Shown here: piece by piece, positions 1 through 6,018 of the stretch
How the letters are laid out: every line of letters begins with the position of its first letter
How positions within the stretch are numbered: position 1 is the stretch's first letter
Translations under genes and position numbers: made by a program
The notes under the pieces: model-generated
What the model was told of the DNA's origin: nothing
Database searches by the model: none
Seen by the model: the letters and a program-made list of their open reading frames with translations, nothing else
NCBI GenBank assembly: GCA_021782195.1
Contig: JAJXVI010000165.1
Span: 1 to 6,018 of the forward strand
Reading direction: 5' to 3'
DNA from: a bacterium
GTDB taxonomy: Bacteria > Vulcanimicrobiota > Xenobia > RGZZ01
Length of the DNA: 6,018 bases

Positions 1-726
1 CAGGCGGGTCAGGCGGATGTTGCGATGGCCCCATCGGCTGACATGTTCGAGATGGGGGTAAAGGTACAGGTCCTCAAGCGTGCCACCATGTTCAGCGTGC
101 GCGCGCGAAAGCTGGCCGAGATCTACCGCGCATACGAGAGCCCCGAAGACCTGCCTCCCAACGAGCGCTCGCTGCTCGAGCGCGACTATTTCCGATGCTC
201 TCTTGAAGAGGAATGGGCGCAGACACGTGCCTTTTTCAACCGTCGCGATCCTCGCCAGCTTGAGCGTGCGGATCGCGACCCGAAGCATCGTCTTGCCCTG
301 CTCCTGCGTTCGTACCTGGGGCGCGCGTCGGGGTGGGCGAATGACGGCGATCCGGGGCGTCGGGTGGACTACCAGATATGGTGTGGACCCGCCATGGGAG
401 CTTTCAACGAATGGGTACGCGGTACGTTTCTGGAGAACCCTGACGAGCGTCGGGTCGTAACCGTGGGCCTCAACCTCATGATGGGTGCCGCGGTGATGAC
501 GCGTGTCGCCAGCCTTCGCAACCAGGGAATTGCCCTCCCGGTCAACGCGTGGAAGTACACACCGGAACCCGAGAGCAGCATTCGTGAGCGACTTGCGTTG
601 TATGCGGCGACGCGTGAGGCGGCGCCGTCCGATGCGCGCACGGCTGCCAGCGTTTTCGCCTTCGACACCCCTCCTCCCCGGCCCGTGGGTGCGGGCATCG
701 AGCAAAATAGGGAGACCCTACCGTGA
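1..726 (+). CDS. pfaD: PfaD-type trans-acting enoyl reductase of a PUFA synthase (C-terminal part, 5' end outside window)
   Basis: This is the C-terminal 241 residues of a PfaD-family protein. The family is made of FMN-dependent enoyl reductases related to 2-nitropropane dioxygenase, which act in trans on ACP-bound enoyl intermediates of PUFA synthases. The frame is already open at base 1 (it begins QAGQADVAMAPSADMFEMG), so the ATG at 25 is an internal Met and not the start. Recognisable family stretches, by residue from the window edge, are MAPSADMFEMGVK (9-21), the VLKRATMFSVRARKL block (25-39), FFNRRDP (about 78-84), and DYQIWCGPAMGAFNEWV (about 122-138). PfaD proteins are usually about 540 residues, so a little over half, including the main flavin-binding barrel, lies upstream. 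After about residue 185 the sequence diverges into a Pro/Ala-rich tail ending in ETLP. The gene overlaps the following PfaA gene by 4 bp and is presumably co-transcribed and translationally coupled with it. Myxobacterial literature calls this position pfa1. The family call is from recalled motifs, not a search. Confidence 0.93.
   Translation, partial: QAGQADVAMAPSADMFEMGVKVQVLKRATMFSVRARKLAEIYRAYESPEDLPPNERSLLERDYFRCSLEEEWAQTRAFFNRRDPRQLERADRDPKHRLALLLRSYLGRASGWANDGDPGRRVDYQIWCGPAMGAFNEWVRGTFLENPDERRVVTVGLNLMMGAAVMTRVASLRNQGIALPVNAWKYTPEPESSIRERLALYAATREAAPSDARTAASVFAFDTPPPRPVGAGIEQNRETLP
710..714 (+). promoter_or_regulatory. Ribosome binding site for the PfaA gene, inside the end of pfaD
   Basis: The purine run GGGAG lies 8 nt before the GTG at 723, a normal Shine-Dalgarno spacing. 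An in-frame TAG at 708-710 closes the pfaA frame just upstream. Between that stop and the GTG there are only GGA, GAC, CCT and ACC codons. The GTG is therefore the only possible start that keeps the whole KS N-terminus. The site sits inside the last codons of pfaD, which fits translational coupling. Confidence 0.75.
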
Positions 727-3700
727 GTGGACCTACCATCGACATCGCCATCATCGGTATGAGTTGCCTGTTTCCCCGAGCACCGGGACTCGAGGGCTAC
801 TGGCGTGTGTTGCGTCTCGGGGTGGACTGCATTTCTGATGTTCCCTCTTCGCACTGGCCCTCGGAGCGCTACTTCGACGCTGATCCCCGACGCCCGGATC
901 ACACGTATTGCAAGCGTGGAGGTTTTCTCGAGCCGGTGGGCTTCGACCCCACGGAGTTCAGTCTTCCGCCCAACGTGCTGGAGGCGACCGATACCTCGCA
1001 AATCCTCGGCATGGTGACGGCCAAAGCCGCTCTCGACGACGCCGGATATGGCGCGGACAGGGTTTTTGACCGCGAACGGACCAGCGTGATCCTCGGTGTG
1101 ACCGGATGTCTCGAGCTTGTGATTCCGCTGGGCGCGCGTCTGGGTCACCCGATCTGGCGACAGGCTCTCGAGGAGTCGGGGGTGTCCGCCGGCGTTGCTG
1201 ACGAGGTCGTAAGGCGGATTTCCGACGCGTACGTACCGTGGCAGGAAATGTCCTTTCCGGGACTGCTTGGCAACGTGGTGGCCGGACGAATCGCCAACCG
1301 CCTCGATCTTCACGGCACCAACTGCGTGGTAGACGCGGCGTGCGCGAGTTCGAGTGGCGCCCTTCACTTTGCGACGCTGGAACTGGCGGCCGGTCGCACA
1401 GACATGGTGGTCACGGGCGGCGTCGACACCTTCAACGACATCTTCATGTTCATGTGTTTCAGCAAGACGCCCGCGCTGTCGCAAGTTGGAGACGTCCGCC
1501 CCTTCTCGTCGACTTCTGATGGCACGCTGCTTGGCGAGGGGATCGGCGTCGTGGTGCTCAAGCGCCTGTCTGACGCCCAGTGCGACGGGGACCGCGTCTA
1601 TGCTGTCATTCGCGGGGTAGGAACTTCGAGCGATGGCGAAGGACAGGCCATCTACGCTCCGTCGGCAGACGGGCAACGACGCTGCCTGGAGGCTGCGTAT
1701 CGTGAAGCCGGAGTCGATCCCGCGACGGTCGGACTCATCGAGGCGCACGGCACCGGGACCCGGGTGGGTGATGCGGTCGAGTTCGAGGCGCTTCGATCTG
1801 TTTTCGGAACGCGACGTGACGACCGCGGATGGTGCGCACTCGGTACGGTGAAGTCGCAGATCGGACACACCAAGGCCGCTGCTGGCGCCGCAGGCCTCAT
1901 CAAGGCTGCCCTGGCGCTGCACCACAAAGTGATCCCACCGACGCTGAAGGCCGATCCGCCGAATCCGAAACTGCAACTCGGGGACAGTCCGTTCTACCTG
2001 CCTTCTCGTGCCCTGCCGTGGGTGACGGAGGAAGGCCATCCCCGCCGCGCAGCGGTGAGCGCATTTGGCTTCGGTGGGAGCAACTTCCACGTGGTCCTCG
2101 AAGAGCACGCGTCCGCGCGTCCCGCGCCGTCGTGGGACGGTTCAGTCGAGCTCGTCGCCATCGGCGCGCCTTCTCGAGAGGAGCTCGGCCCGGCAATTGA
2201 TTTCGTTGCGGCGACGGTTCGTGAGGAAGGGCTTGCGATGGCCGCCTGGCGCAGTCGCAAGGCATTTTCCTCCACGGCTCCCTGTCGACTCGTGCTCGTC
2301 GTGGAAGGCGGACGTATCGACGAGGCACTGGCCCAGGCCCGTGCGGCGCTCGCAGGCAAGTCTGCCCGTGACGCTTTCTACGGGGAAGGTCCGCAGGCGG
2401 GCGGGGTTGCGTTCATGTTCTGCGGTCAGGGAAGTCAGTATCTCGATATGGGGCGCGACCTCGCAACGGTCTTTCCGGAGTCATTGCGCGCTCTGGAGCA
2501 GGTTGCGGCGGTCGTTCCAGGACTGCCGCGCGTGATGTATCCTCCGCAGGGACCCTCGGATGAGGCCTCGGAGAGCCTGACGCGCACGTGTCACGCCCAG
2601 CCGGCACTCGGGGCCGTCGAGACCGGTATGCTCGGGGTGCTGGGTCGGTTTGGCATTCACCCCGACTACACGTGCGGTCACTCCTACGGAGAACTGGTGG
2701 CGTTGTATGCGGCGGGCCGTCTCTCCGAGCCGGACCTCTACCGTCTCTCCTGGGCACGCGGCGCCGCCATGGACCGCTGTGGCGCACCGGCAGCGGACTC
2801 CGGCGCGCAGGCCGACGCGGGTACGATGCTGGCCGTGCGGGCCTCTCTGCATGAAATCGAGAGCGTGGCCAGGAGCATCCCCGGGGTCTGTCTTGCGAAC
2901 CGCAACGCGCCTCGTCAGGGAATCCTGTCAGGTCCGCGGGCTGCCATCCAGGAGGCTCTGGCGGTGTGCCGCGCCCGTGGTCTGGCCGTGCAGCCCCTTC
3001 GTGTCTCTGCGGCGTTTCACAGTCCGCTGATGACGCCGGCCCTTGAACCGTTTCGTCTCACCCTGGATGAAGTCGATTTCACCCGCGGCCACTGTCCGGT
3101 CTACGCCAACCTTACGGCAGCTCCGTACCCGGATACTGCCGAGGAGTGCCGCTCGCTGCTTGCGCGCCAGCTTGTCAGTGCCGTGGACTGGGTGGGACTT
3201 GTCGAGAATCTTTATGAAGCTGGCACGAGAATTTTTGTGGAAGTTGGTCCGCGCGCGACGTTGAGCGGCCTGGTTCGATCCATCCTCGACGCTCGCTTTG
3301 CGGTCGTATGTGGGCTGGACGCCTCGAACGGCCGGCTGGACGGCGTGCTCGACCTGGCTCGAGGAATCGCGTGTCTTGCGGCAAACGGGGTAAAGGTCGA
3401 CCTTGACGCGTGGGAGACCGTACCACGGCCGCAGCGGAAGAAGAAAATGGAGGTCAAGCTGGTGGGCGCCAATTATCGAGGTTCGCGCGGGGTCGCGCAG
3501 GGCGGGGGCACGCATCCCTCAACTCCCGCACCGACCAATGGGAAATCCCACGGTGCTCAGGCGGAACATGCCGCGCATTCCTCGCCGTCCGGTTCGTCGG
3601 CGTCGCCCGCCCCACCGCCCACAACATCGGCTCCGCCGGCATTGACAGTTCCTGTTGCATCGGCGCTTCGAACCGACGCCCGGGTGCACCCTCCTGCCCC

Positions 3701-6018
3701 TCTGGTCACGCCCGCCCCGCCATCGTACGTCGTGTCGAGCGTCCCGGCCAGTTTGTTGGAGGAAGCCTTCCGCAGCGTGCACGGCAACCTGACTGCGATG
3801 CAAGAGATGCAGGCACAGACTGCCTCGGCGCACCAGCGTTTTCTTGAAGGTCAGGAAGTGGCCCAGAGAACCTTCCAGAACCTCCTGGAGGGCCAGCAGC
3901 GTCTGGTTGCACGCCTGCTCGGGGACACGAGTCAGCAAGGTGCTTCCGCGCCCGCCCCGTCGCCTTCCGCGTGGACGTCCCCGTCGGTCCCCGCGTCGGC
4001 TCCCGCGCCCGCCCCGTCGGCTTCCGCGTGGACGTCCCCGTCGGTCCCCCCGTCGGCTCCCGCGCCCGCCCCGTCGACTTCCGCGTGGACGTCCCCGTCG
4101 GTCCCCGCGCCCGCTCGCGCGCCCGCCCCGTCGGCTCCCGAGGATCTCGCGCCGGTCCTGCTCGCCCTTGTGGCGGACAAGACGGGCTATCCAGTGGAGA
4201 TGCTTCACCTCGACATGGATCTCGAGGCAGATCTCGGCATCGATTCGATCAAGCGCGTGGAGATTCTCGCCGGACTCGAGGAGCGCGTTCCCGACGCCCC
4301 TCGGGTGCCTTCCGACCTGCTGGGGAGCCTTCGCACCCTGCGCCAGATCGCGGACTCCATGGCGACGGGCCGGCGCGCGGTGACTTCCGCGCCCGCGTCT
4401 TCCGCTGTGCCGCCTCCGACTTCCGCCGATCCGTCATGTTCGGACCCGGGCACCGTCGGAACACCCGTGGCCGCAGAGGCGCTACTGCTCGAGGTGATTG
4501 CCGACAAGACCGGCTATCCGCTCGAAATGCTCGGCCTGGACATGGATCTTGAAAGCGACCTCGGAATCGACTCCATCAAGCGGGTCGAGATTGTGGCAGC
4601 CATGGAGGAGCGCCTACCCGGTGCGCCGCGCATCGCGAGCGACCGGTTGGGAAGTCTACGCACGCTGAGGCAGGTACTGCATGCGCTCGTGGCGCCAAGC
4701 GGCGACGACGGAGGCGGCCCCTCACCAGGCGGGGGCGGCGGCCCCGTCCCCTCTGTTCGGCCGGAATCCGGGGCCGTTTCGCCTGAGGCAGGAGGCGGGA
4801 CGGCCTGTACAGTTTCGTCGGACCCTTTTCTCTGCAACCAGATTGACGAGGGGCCCGCGCTGGCACGAAGCGTGCTGATCGCTTGCGACCTGCCCTTGCA
4901 GGCCGGGGGCTCGTTGCCTTTGCTGGCCGCGGGTTTCGAGGTGCGCGTTGTCGGCGAGGAGGCCGGTCCCGCCTCCGCGGTGGTTGCGGAGTTGCAGAGG
5001 CGCGGGGTTGCGGCACGGTGCCTTCCGATCACGGGCTGTTTCGACGCGCCGGGCGGGGCGTCTGCCCTGCCGTGCGGTGCGCTGATCCTGGTTGCCCCGT
5101 CGCTACAGGGGACGCTGGAACCCGCTTCGGTGGCGTTCCTGAAAGAAGCATTCCGTCTCACGCGTGCCCTTGGTCCCTCATTGCGCCGAGCGGCCAGTGC
5201 GGGTGGCGCGTGGTTCGTCACGGTGACCACGCTTGACGGCGCCTTCGGCCTCGGCGACGCTCCGTTTCACGGCGACCCGACGCTCGGTGGCCTGAACGGC
5301 CTCGCGCGCACGATCTCCCACGAGTGGCCCGAGGTGGCCGCGCGCGCCATCGATGTGTCGTTTTCGAACCCGTCCGCCGCGGGGCGCGCCGTGGTTGACG
5401 AACTGTGTGCGGGCGGGCCGTTTGAAGTCGGCCTCTCGGACGGTCGGCGTCGTGGCCTTGCGCTGCAGCCCGAGGCCATCACGACGGGCCGCCTGGCGCT
5501 TGAACCCGGGGATCTTGTCGTGGTGAGCGGTGGTGCGCGCGGCGTGACGCGTGCCTGTGTTCTTGCCCTGGCTCGGGCCGTGCGCCCGAGCTTTCTTCTG
5601 CTCGGCCGTTCCCCCCTGCCGGTGGAGGAACCGTGCTGGCTCGGCGGACTGAGCGCGGAGGCCGACCTGAAGAAAGCCATCCTCGCGAATCACTTCAACG
5701 GTGGCCCCCGTCCTGCTCCCGCCGATCTCGAGCGCGCATACCGGAGCTATCTGTCCAATCGCGAGGTGCGCGAGAGTTTGCGCGAACTTGGCGAGGCGGG
5801 AGCCAGTGCGATGTACGTTGCGGTGGACGTCCGCGATGCCGCTGCGGTCGCTGAGGCGGTGTCGCAGGCGCGCACGCGTTTTGGACCGGTGCGCGGACTG
5901 GTGCACGGAGCCGGGGTGCTCCACGATCGTCGCATTGAAGACAAGAGCGACGATCAGTTCGCCGGGGTGCTCGATACGAAGCTCGCGGGCCTTCGCGCGC
6001 TCACGGCGGCGTGCCACG
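723..6018 (+). CDS. pfaA: PfaA-type PUFA synthase / iterative type I polyketide synthase: KS-AT-ACP-ACP-KR (3' end outside window)
   Basis: One uninterrupted frame of 1765 codons runs from the GTG at 723 to the window end. Domains by residue are KS 5-460, AT about 562-870, helical linker 1008-1066, Pro/Ala/Ser repeat linker 1076-1137, ACP1 1140-1213, ACP2 1250-1323, and a KR region from about 1381 onward. All catalytic residues that fall inside the window are present: KS C207/H342/H382, AT S654/R679/H766, ACP S1175 and S1284, the KR nucleotide loop at 1602-1609 and Lys 1753. PfaA-specific traits are the DVPSSHW and TYCKRGGFL blocks in the KS, KLVGANY after the AT, GIDSIKRVEI ACP motifs, and LARTISHEWP ahead of the KR. 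The protein extends an acyl chain iteratively with malonyl units and reduces the beta-keto group; the upstream PfaD supplies enoyl reduction. The rest of the KR and usually a dehydratase domain should follow downstream. It corresponds to Pfa2 in myxobacterial naming. A heterocyst-glycolipid-type or other secondary lipid synthase is the main alternative; the PfaD neighbour favours PUFA-type. Confidence 0.93.
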   Translation, partial: MSGPTIDIAIIGMSCLFPRAPGLEGYWRVLRLGVDCISDVPSSHWPSERYFDADPRRPDHTYCKRGGFLEPVGFDPTEFSLPPNVLEATDTSQILGMVTAKAALDDAGYGADRVFDRERTSVILGVTGCLELVIPLGARLGHPIWRQALEESGVSAGVADEVVRRISDAYVPWQEMSFPGLLGNVVAGRIANRLDLHGTNCVVDAACASSSGALHFATLELAAGRTDMVVTGGVDTFNDIFMFMCFSKTPALSQVGDVRPFSSTSDGTLLGEGIGVVVLKRLSDAQCDGDRVYAVIRGVGTSSDGEGQAIYAPSADGQRRCLEAAYREAGVDPATVGLIEAHGTGTRVGDAVEFEALRSVFGTRRDDRGWCALGTVKSQIGHTKAAAGAAGLIKAALALHHKVIPPTLKADPPNPKLQLGDSPFYLPSRALPWVTEEGHPRRAAVSAFGFGGSNFHVVLEEHASARPAPSWDGSVELVAIGAPSREELGPAIDFVAATVREEGLAMAAWRSRKAFSSTAPCRLVLVVEGGRIDEALAQARAALAGKSARDAFYGEGPQAGGVAFMFCGQGSQYLDMGRDLATVFPESLRALEQVAAVVPGLPRVMYPPQGPSDEASESLTRTCHAQPALGAVETGMLGVLGRFGIHPDYTCGHSYGELVALYAAGRLSEPDLYRLSWARGAAMDRCGAPAADSGAQADAGTMLAVRASLHEIESVARSIPGVCLANRNAPRQGILSGPRAAIQEALAVCRARGLAVQPLRVSAAFHSPLMTPALEPFRLTLDEVDFTRGHCPVYANLTAAPYPDTAEECRSLLARQLVSAVDWVGLVENLYEAGTRIFVEVGPRATLSGLVRSILDARFAVVCGLDASNGRLDGVLDLARGIACLAANGVKVDLDAWETVPRPQRKKKMEVKLVGANYRGSRGVAQGGGTHPSTPAPTNGKSHGAQAEHAAHSSPSGSSASPAPPPTTSAPPALTVPVASALRTDARVHPPAPLVTPAPPSYVVSSVPASLLEEAFRSVHGNLTAMQEMQAQTASAHQRFLEGQEVAQRTFQNLLEGQQRLVARLLGDTSQQGASAPAPSPSAWTSPSVPASAPAPAPSASAWTSPSVPPSAPAPAPSTSAWTSPSVPAPARAPAPSAPEDLAPVLLALVADKTGYPVEMLHLDMDLEADLGIDSIKRVEILAGLEERVPDAPRVPSDLLGSLRTLRQIADSMATGRRAVTSAPASSAVPPPTSADPSCSDPGTVGTPVAAEALLLEVIADKTGYPLEMLGLDMDLESDLGIDSIKRVEIVAAMEERLPGAPRIASDRLGSLRTLRQVLHALVAPSGDDGGGPSPGGGGGPVPSVRPESGAVSPEAGGGTACTVSSDPFLCNQIDEGPALARSVLIACDLPLQAGGSLPLLAAGFEVRVVGEEAGPASAVVAELQRRGVAARCLPITGCFDAPGGASALPCGALILVAPSLQGTLEPASVAFLKEAFRLTRALGPSLRRAASAGGAWFVTVTTLDGAFGLGDAPFHGDPTLGGLNGLARTISHEWPEVAARAIDVSFSNPSAAGRAVVDELCAGGPFEVGLSDGRRRGLALQPEAITTGRLALEPGDLVVVSGGARGVTRACVLALARAVRPSFLLLGRSPLPVEEPCWLGGLSAEADLKKAILANHFNGGPRPAPADLERAYRSYLSNREVRESLRELGEAGASAMYVAVDVRDAAAVAEAVSQARTRFGPVRGLVHGAGVLHDRRIEDKSDDQFAGVLDTKLAGLRALTAACH
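735..2102 (+). other. Ketosynthase (KS) domain of PfaA, residues about 5-460
   Basis: This is the decarboxylative Claisen condensation domain. It opens with IDIAIIGMSCLFP, the usual KS N-terminus. The active-site Cys is C207 in DAACASSSG (codon at 1341). The two catalytic His are H342 in EAHGTGT (codon at 1746) and H382 in KSQIGHTKAAAG (codon at 1866). The domain closes with SAFGFGGSNFHVVLEE (FGFGG begins at 2064). The complete Cys-His-His triad indicates an active condensing KS rather than a chain-length-factor-like domain. The early blocks DVPSSHW and TYCKRGGFLEPVGFDP match PfaA KS domains as I remember them. Confidence 0.93.
2406..3332 (+). other. Malonyl-type acyltransferase (AT) domain of PfaA, residues about 562-870
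   Basis: This domain transfers malonyl units from CoA to the ACPs. GQGSQYLDMG at residues 568-577 is the AT N-terminal signature. The nucleophile is S654 in GHSYGE (codon at 2682), and R679 in WARGAAM (codon at 2757) is placed to bind the extender carboxylate. H766 in AAFHSPLM (codon at 3018) is the catalytic His. The AFH form, rather than the YASH form, is the usual marker for malonyl over methylmalonyl selectivity, as expected for straight-chain products. The domain closes around FVEVGPRATLSGLV (near residue 841). Substrate choice is inferred from these motifs only. Confidence 0.9.
3426..3743 (+). other. Post-AT linker of PfaA with conserved KLVGANY motif and Pro/Ser-rich stretch
   Basis: A short basic stretch (RKKKMEV) leads into KLVGANY at about residues 912-918, a motif I recall as recurring just after the AT in PfaA proteins. 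About 85 residues rich in Gly, Pro, Ser, Ala and Thr follow with no recognisable fold, likely a flexible tether. Shadow reading frames stay open here because of base composition and are not genes. Confidence 0.6.
3744..3920 (+). other. Gln/Glu-rich helical segment between AT and ACPs, residues 1008-1066
   Basis: About 59 residues without glycine-proline breaks in the core, rich in Leu, Gln, Glu and Ala, from PASLLEEAF to QQRLVARLL. It contains the partly repeated elements FLEGQE and LLEGQQ, spaced about 15 residues apart. Hydrophobic residues recur in a helical pattern, so a long amphipathic helix or short coiled coil is likely. Similar helical stretches sit at this place in PfaA and related secondary lipid synthases as I recall them. 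A role in dimerisation or in positioning the ACPs is an inference. Confidence 0.6.
3948..4140 (+). repeat. 57-bp in-frame tandem repeat encoding a 19-residue Pro/Ala/Ser unit, three copies plus a partial fourth
   Basis: Units lie at 3948-4004, 4005-4061 and 4062-4118, with a partial fourth from 4119 to about 4140. The period is exactly 57 bp, so the frame is kept. The peptide unit is APAPSxSAWTSPSVPxSAP; the third ends VPAPAR and the fourth reads APAPS before ACP1 begins. Units 1 and 2 differ at 2 of 57 bases, and units 2 and 3 at 5 of 57. Near-identity at synonymous sites points to recent slippage or unequal recombination. The encoded peptide is an extended linker placing a single Trp per unit. 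Copy number probably varies between strains. Confidence 0.92.
4140..4361 (+). other. Acyl carrier protein domain ACP1 of PfaA, residues 1140-1213
   Basis: This is a phosphopantetheine attachment domain that carries the growing acyl chain. The modified Ser is S1175 in LGIDSIKRVEI (codon at 4245), the form of the motif typical of PUFA synthase ACPs. It is preceded by VADKTGYPVEML and followed by LGSLRTLRQI. It is joined directly to the 57-bp repeat linker on its N side. No phosphopantetheinyl transferase (PfaE type) is in the window, so it must be encoded elsewhere. Confidence 0.93.
4470..4691 (+). other. Acyl carrier protein domain ACP2 of PfaA, residues 1250-1323
   Basis: This is the second tandem carrier domain, with the attachment Ser S1284 in LGIDSIKRVEI (codon at 4572), 109 residues after the ACP1 serine. 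Over 60 aligned residues it matches ACP1 at 47 positions (about 78%), while many codons differ synonymously, so the duplication is much older than the 57-bp repeat. A Ser/Ala/Pro linker (about 1216-1249) separates it from ACP1, and a Gly/Pro linker (about 1324-1345) follows it. No third ACP is seen before the KR region. Confidence 0.93.
4863..6018 (+). other. Ketoreductase (KR) region of PfaA, residues about 1381-1765, incomplete at window end
   Basis: NADPH-dependent reduction of the beta-keto intermediate. The first part (about 1381-1596) is a structural, degenerate Rossmann-like half and holds the PfaA-typical GLNGLARTISHEWP at about 1523-1536. The catalytic half begins at DLVVVSGGARGVTRA: the nucleotide loop SGGARGVT lies at 1602-1609 and LLLGRS follows. 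An insertion with LKKAIL and the SNREVRESL block precedes YVAVDVRD, an arrangement typical of PfaA KRs. GLVHGAGVLHDRRIEDK follows (H1728), then DTKLAGL with the expected catalytic Lys 1753. The active-site Ser and Tyr lie beyond the window, so activity cannot be confirmed here. Confidence 0.88.

Noticed and set aside
25..27. ATG at 25 as the start of the first gene
   Set aside because: The frame is open to base 1, and the residues before and after it match the interior of PfaD-family proteins, which are about twice as long.
759..761. ATG at 759 as the start of pfaA
   Set aside because: It would remove the IDIAIIG strand conserved at KS N-termini, while GTG 723 has a well-spaced ribosome site.
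369..2108. Long minus-strand open frame (579 codons) opposite the end of pfaD and the KS domain
   Set aside because: It is antisense to a confidently identified KS with intact motifs. Its translation is Arg/His-rich with no recognisable domain. High-GC genes often leave the opposite strand open.
3948..4140. Direct repeats considered as a CRISPR array
   Set aside because: The repeat units are contiguous with no unique spacers, the period is a multiple of three, and they lie inside an open coding frame.
3519..4208. Minus-strand frame with Arg/Gly-rich repeats, and the plus-strand shadow at 3844-4383 with RPPRRLPRG repeats
   Set aside because: Both are the 57-bp repeat read in other frames; the real frame continues smoothly from KS through ACPs.
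4514..5230. Minus-strand open frame opposite ACP2 and the KR structural half
   Set aside because: It is a shadow of the plus-strand coding sequence with low-complexity Pro/Ser/Ala translation and no ribosome site that I can see.
5178..6017. Minus-strand open frame opposite the KR region
   Set aside because: The plus strand encodes a clear KR with nucleotide-binding loop and family motifs. The antisense product has no recognisable features.
723..6018. Assignment as a heterocyst glycolipid synthase (HglE-type) or modular antibiotic polyketide synthase
   Set aside because: The adjacent PfaD, two tandem GIDSIK-type ACPs and PfaA-like KR architecture favour a PUFA-type synthase. This is kept as a lower-probability alternative since related secondary lipid synthases share these domains.

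Overview
The window is a fully coding stretch of high-GC bacterial DNA (roughly two-thirds G+C by eye). It holds two plus-strand genes of a polyunsaturated fatty acid (PUFA) synthase, or 'secondary lipid' synthase, locus. Both genes are cut by the window edges. There is no intergenic space: the second gene starts inside the stop codon of the first.

Positions 1-726 are the C-terminal 241 residues of a PfaD-type trans-acting enoyl reductase. Position 723 to the end is the first 1765 residues of a PfaA-type multidomain synthase. Its domain order is ketosynthase (KS), malonyl-type acyltransferase (AT), conserved helical linker, Pro/Ala/Ser linker carrying a 57-bp tandem repeat, ACP1, ACP2, and a ketoreductase (KR) region still incomplete at the window end. 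I read the frame along its whole length and found no stop or frameshift.

The enzymes should work as one iterative machine. The AT loads malonyl units on the two ACPs, the KS condenses them, the KR reduces the beta-keto group, a dehydratase/isomerase (expected downstream) makes the double bond, and the separate PfaD flavoenzyme saturates selected double bonds. The enoyl reductase lying first, directly upstream of pfaA, is the order known from myxobacterial clusters (pfa1-pfa2-pfa3). Gammaproteobacterial clusters such as those of Shewanella and Photobacterium have pfaA-B-C-D. With the high GC, this suggests a myxobacterium or another high-GC lineage carrying a similar cluster, but the window alone cannot settle taxonomy or product.

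Nothing here is a wholly new system. The most distinctive features are the near-perfect in-frame 57-bp (19-residue) tandem repeat before the ACPs, the small number of ACPs (two), the GTGA stop/start overlap, and the helical linker between AT and ACPs. No RNA genes, mobile elements, CRISPR arrays, promoters or terminators were found.
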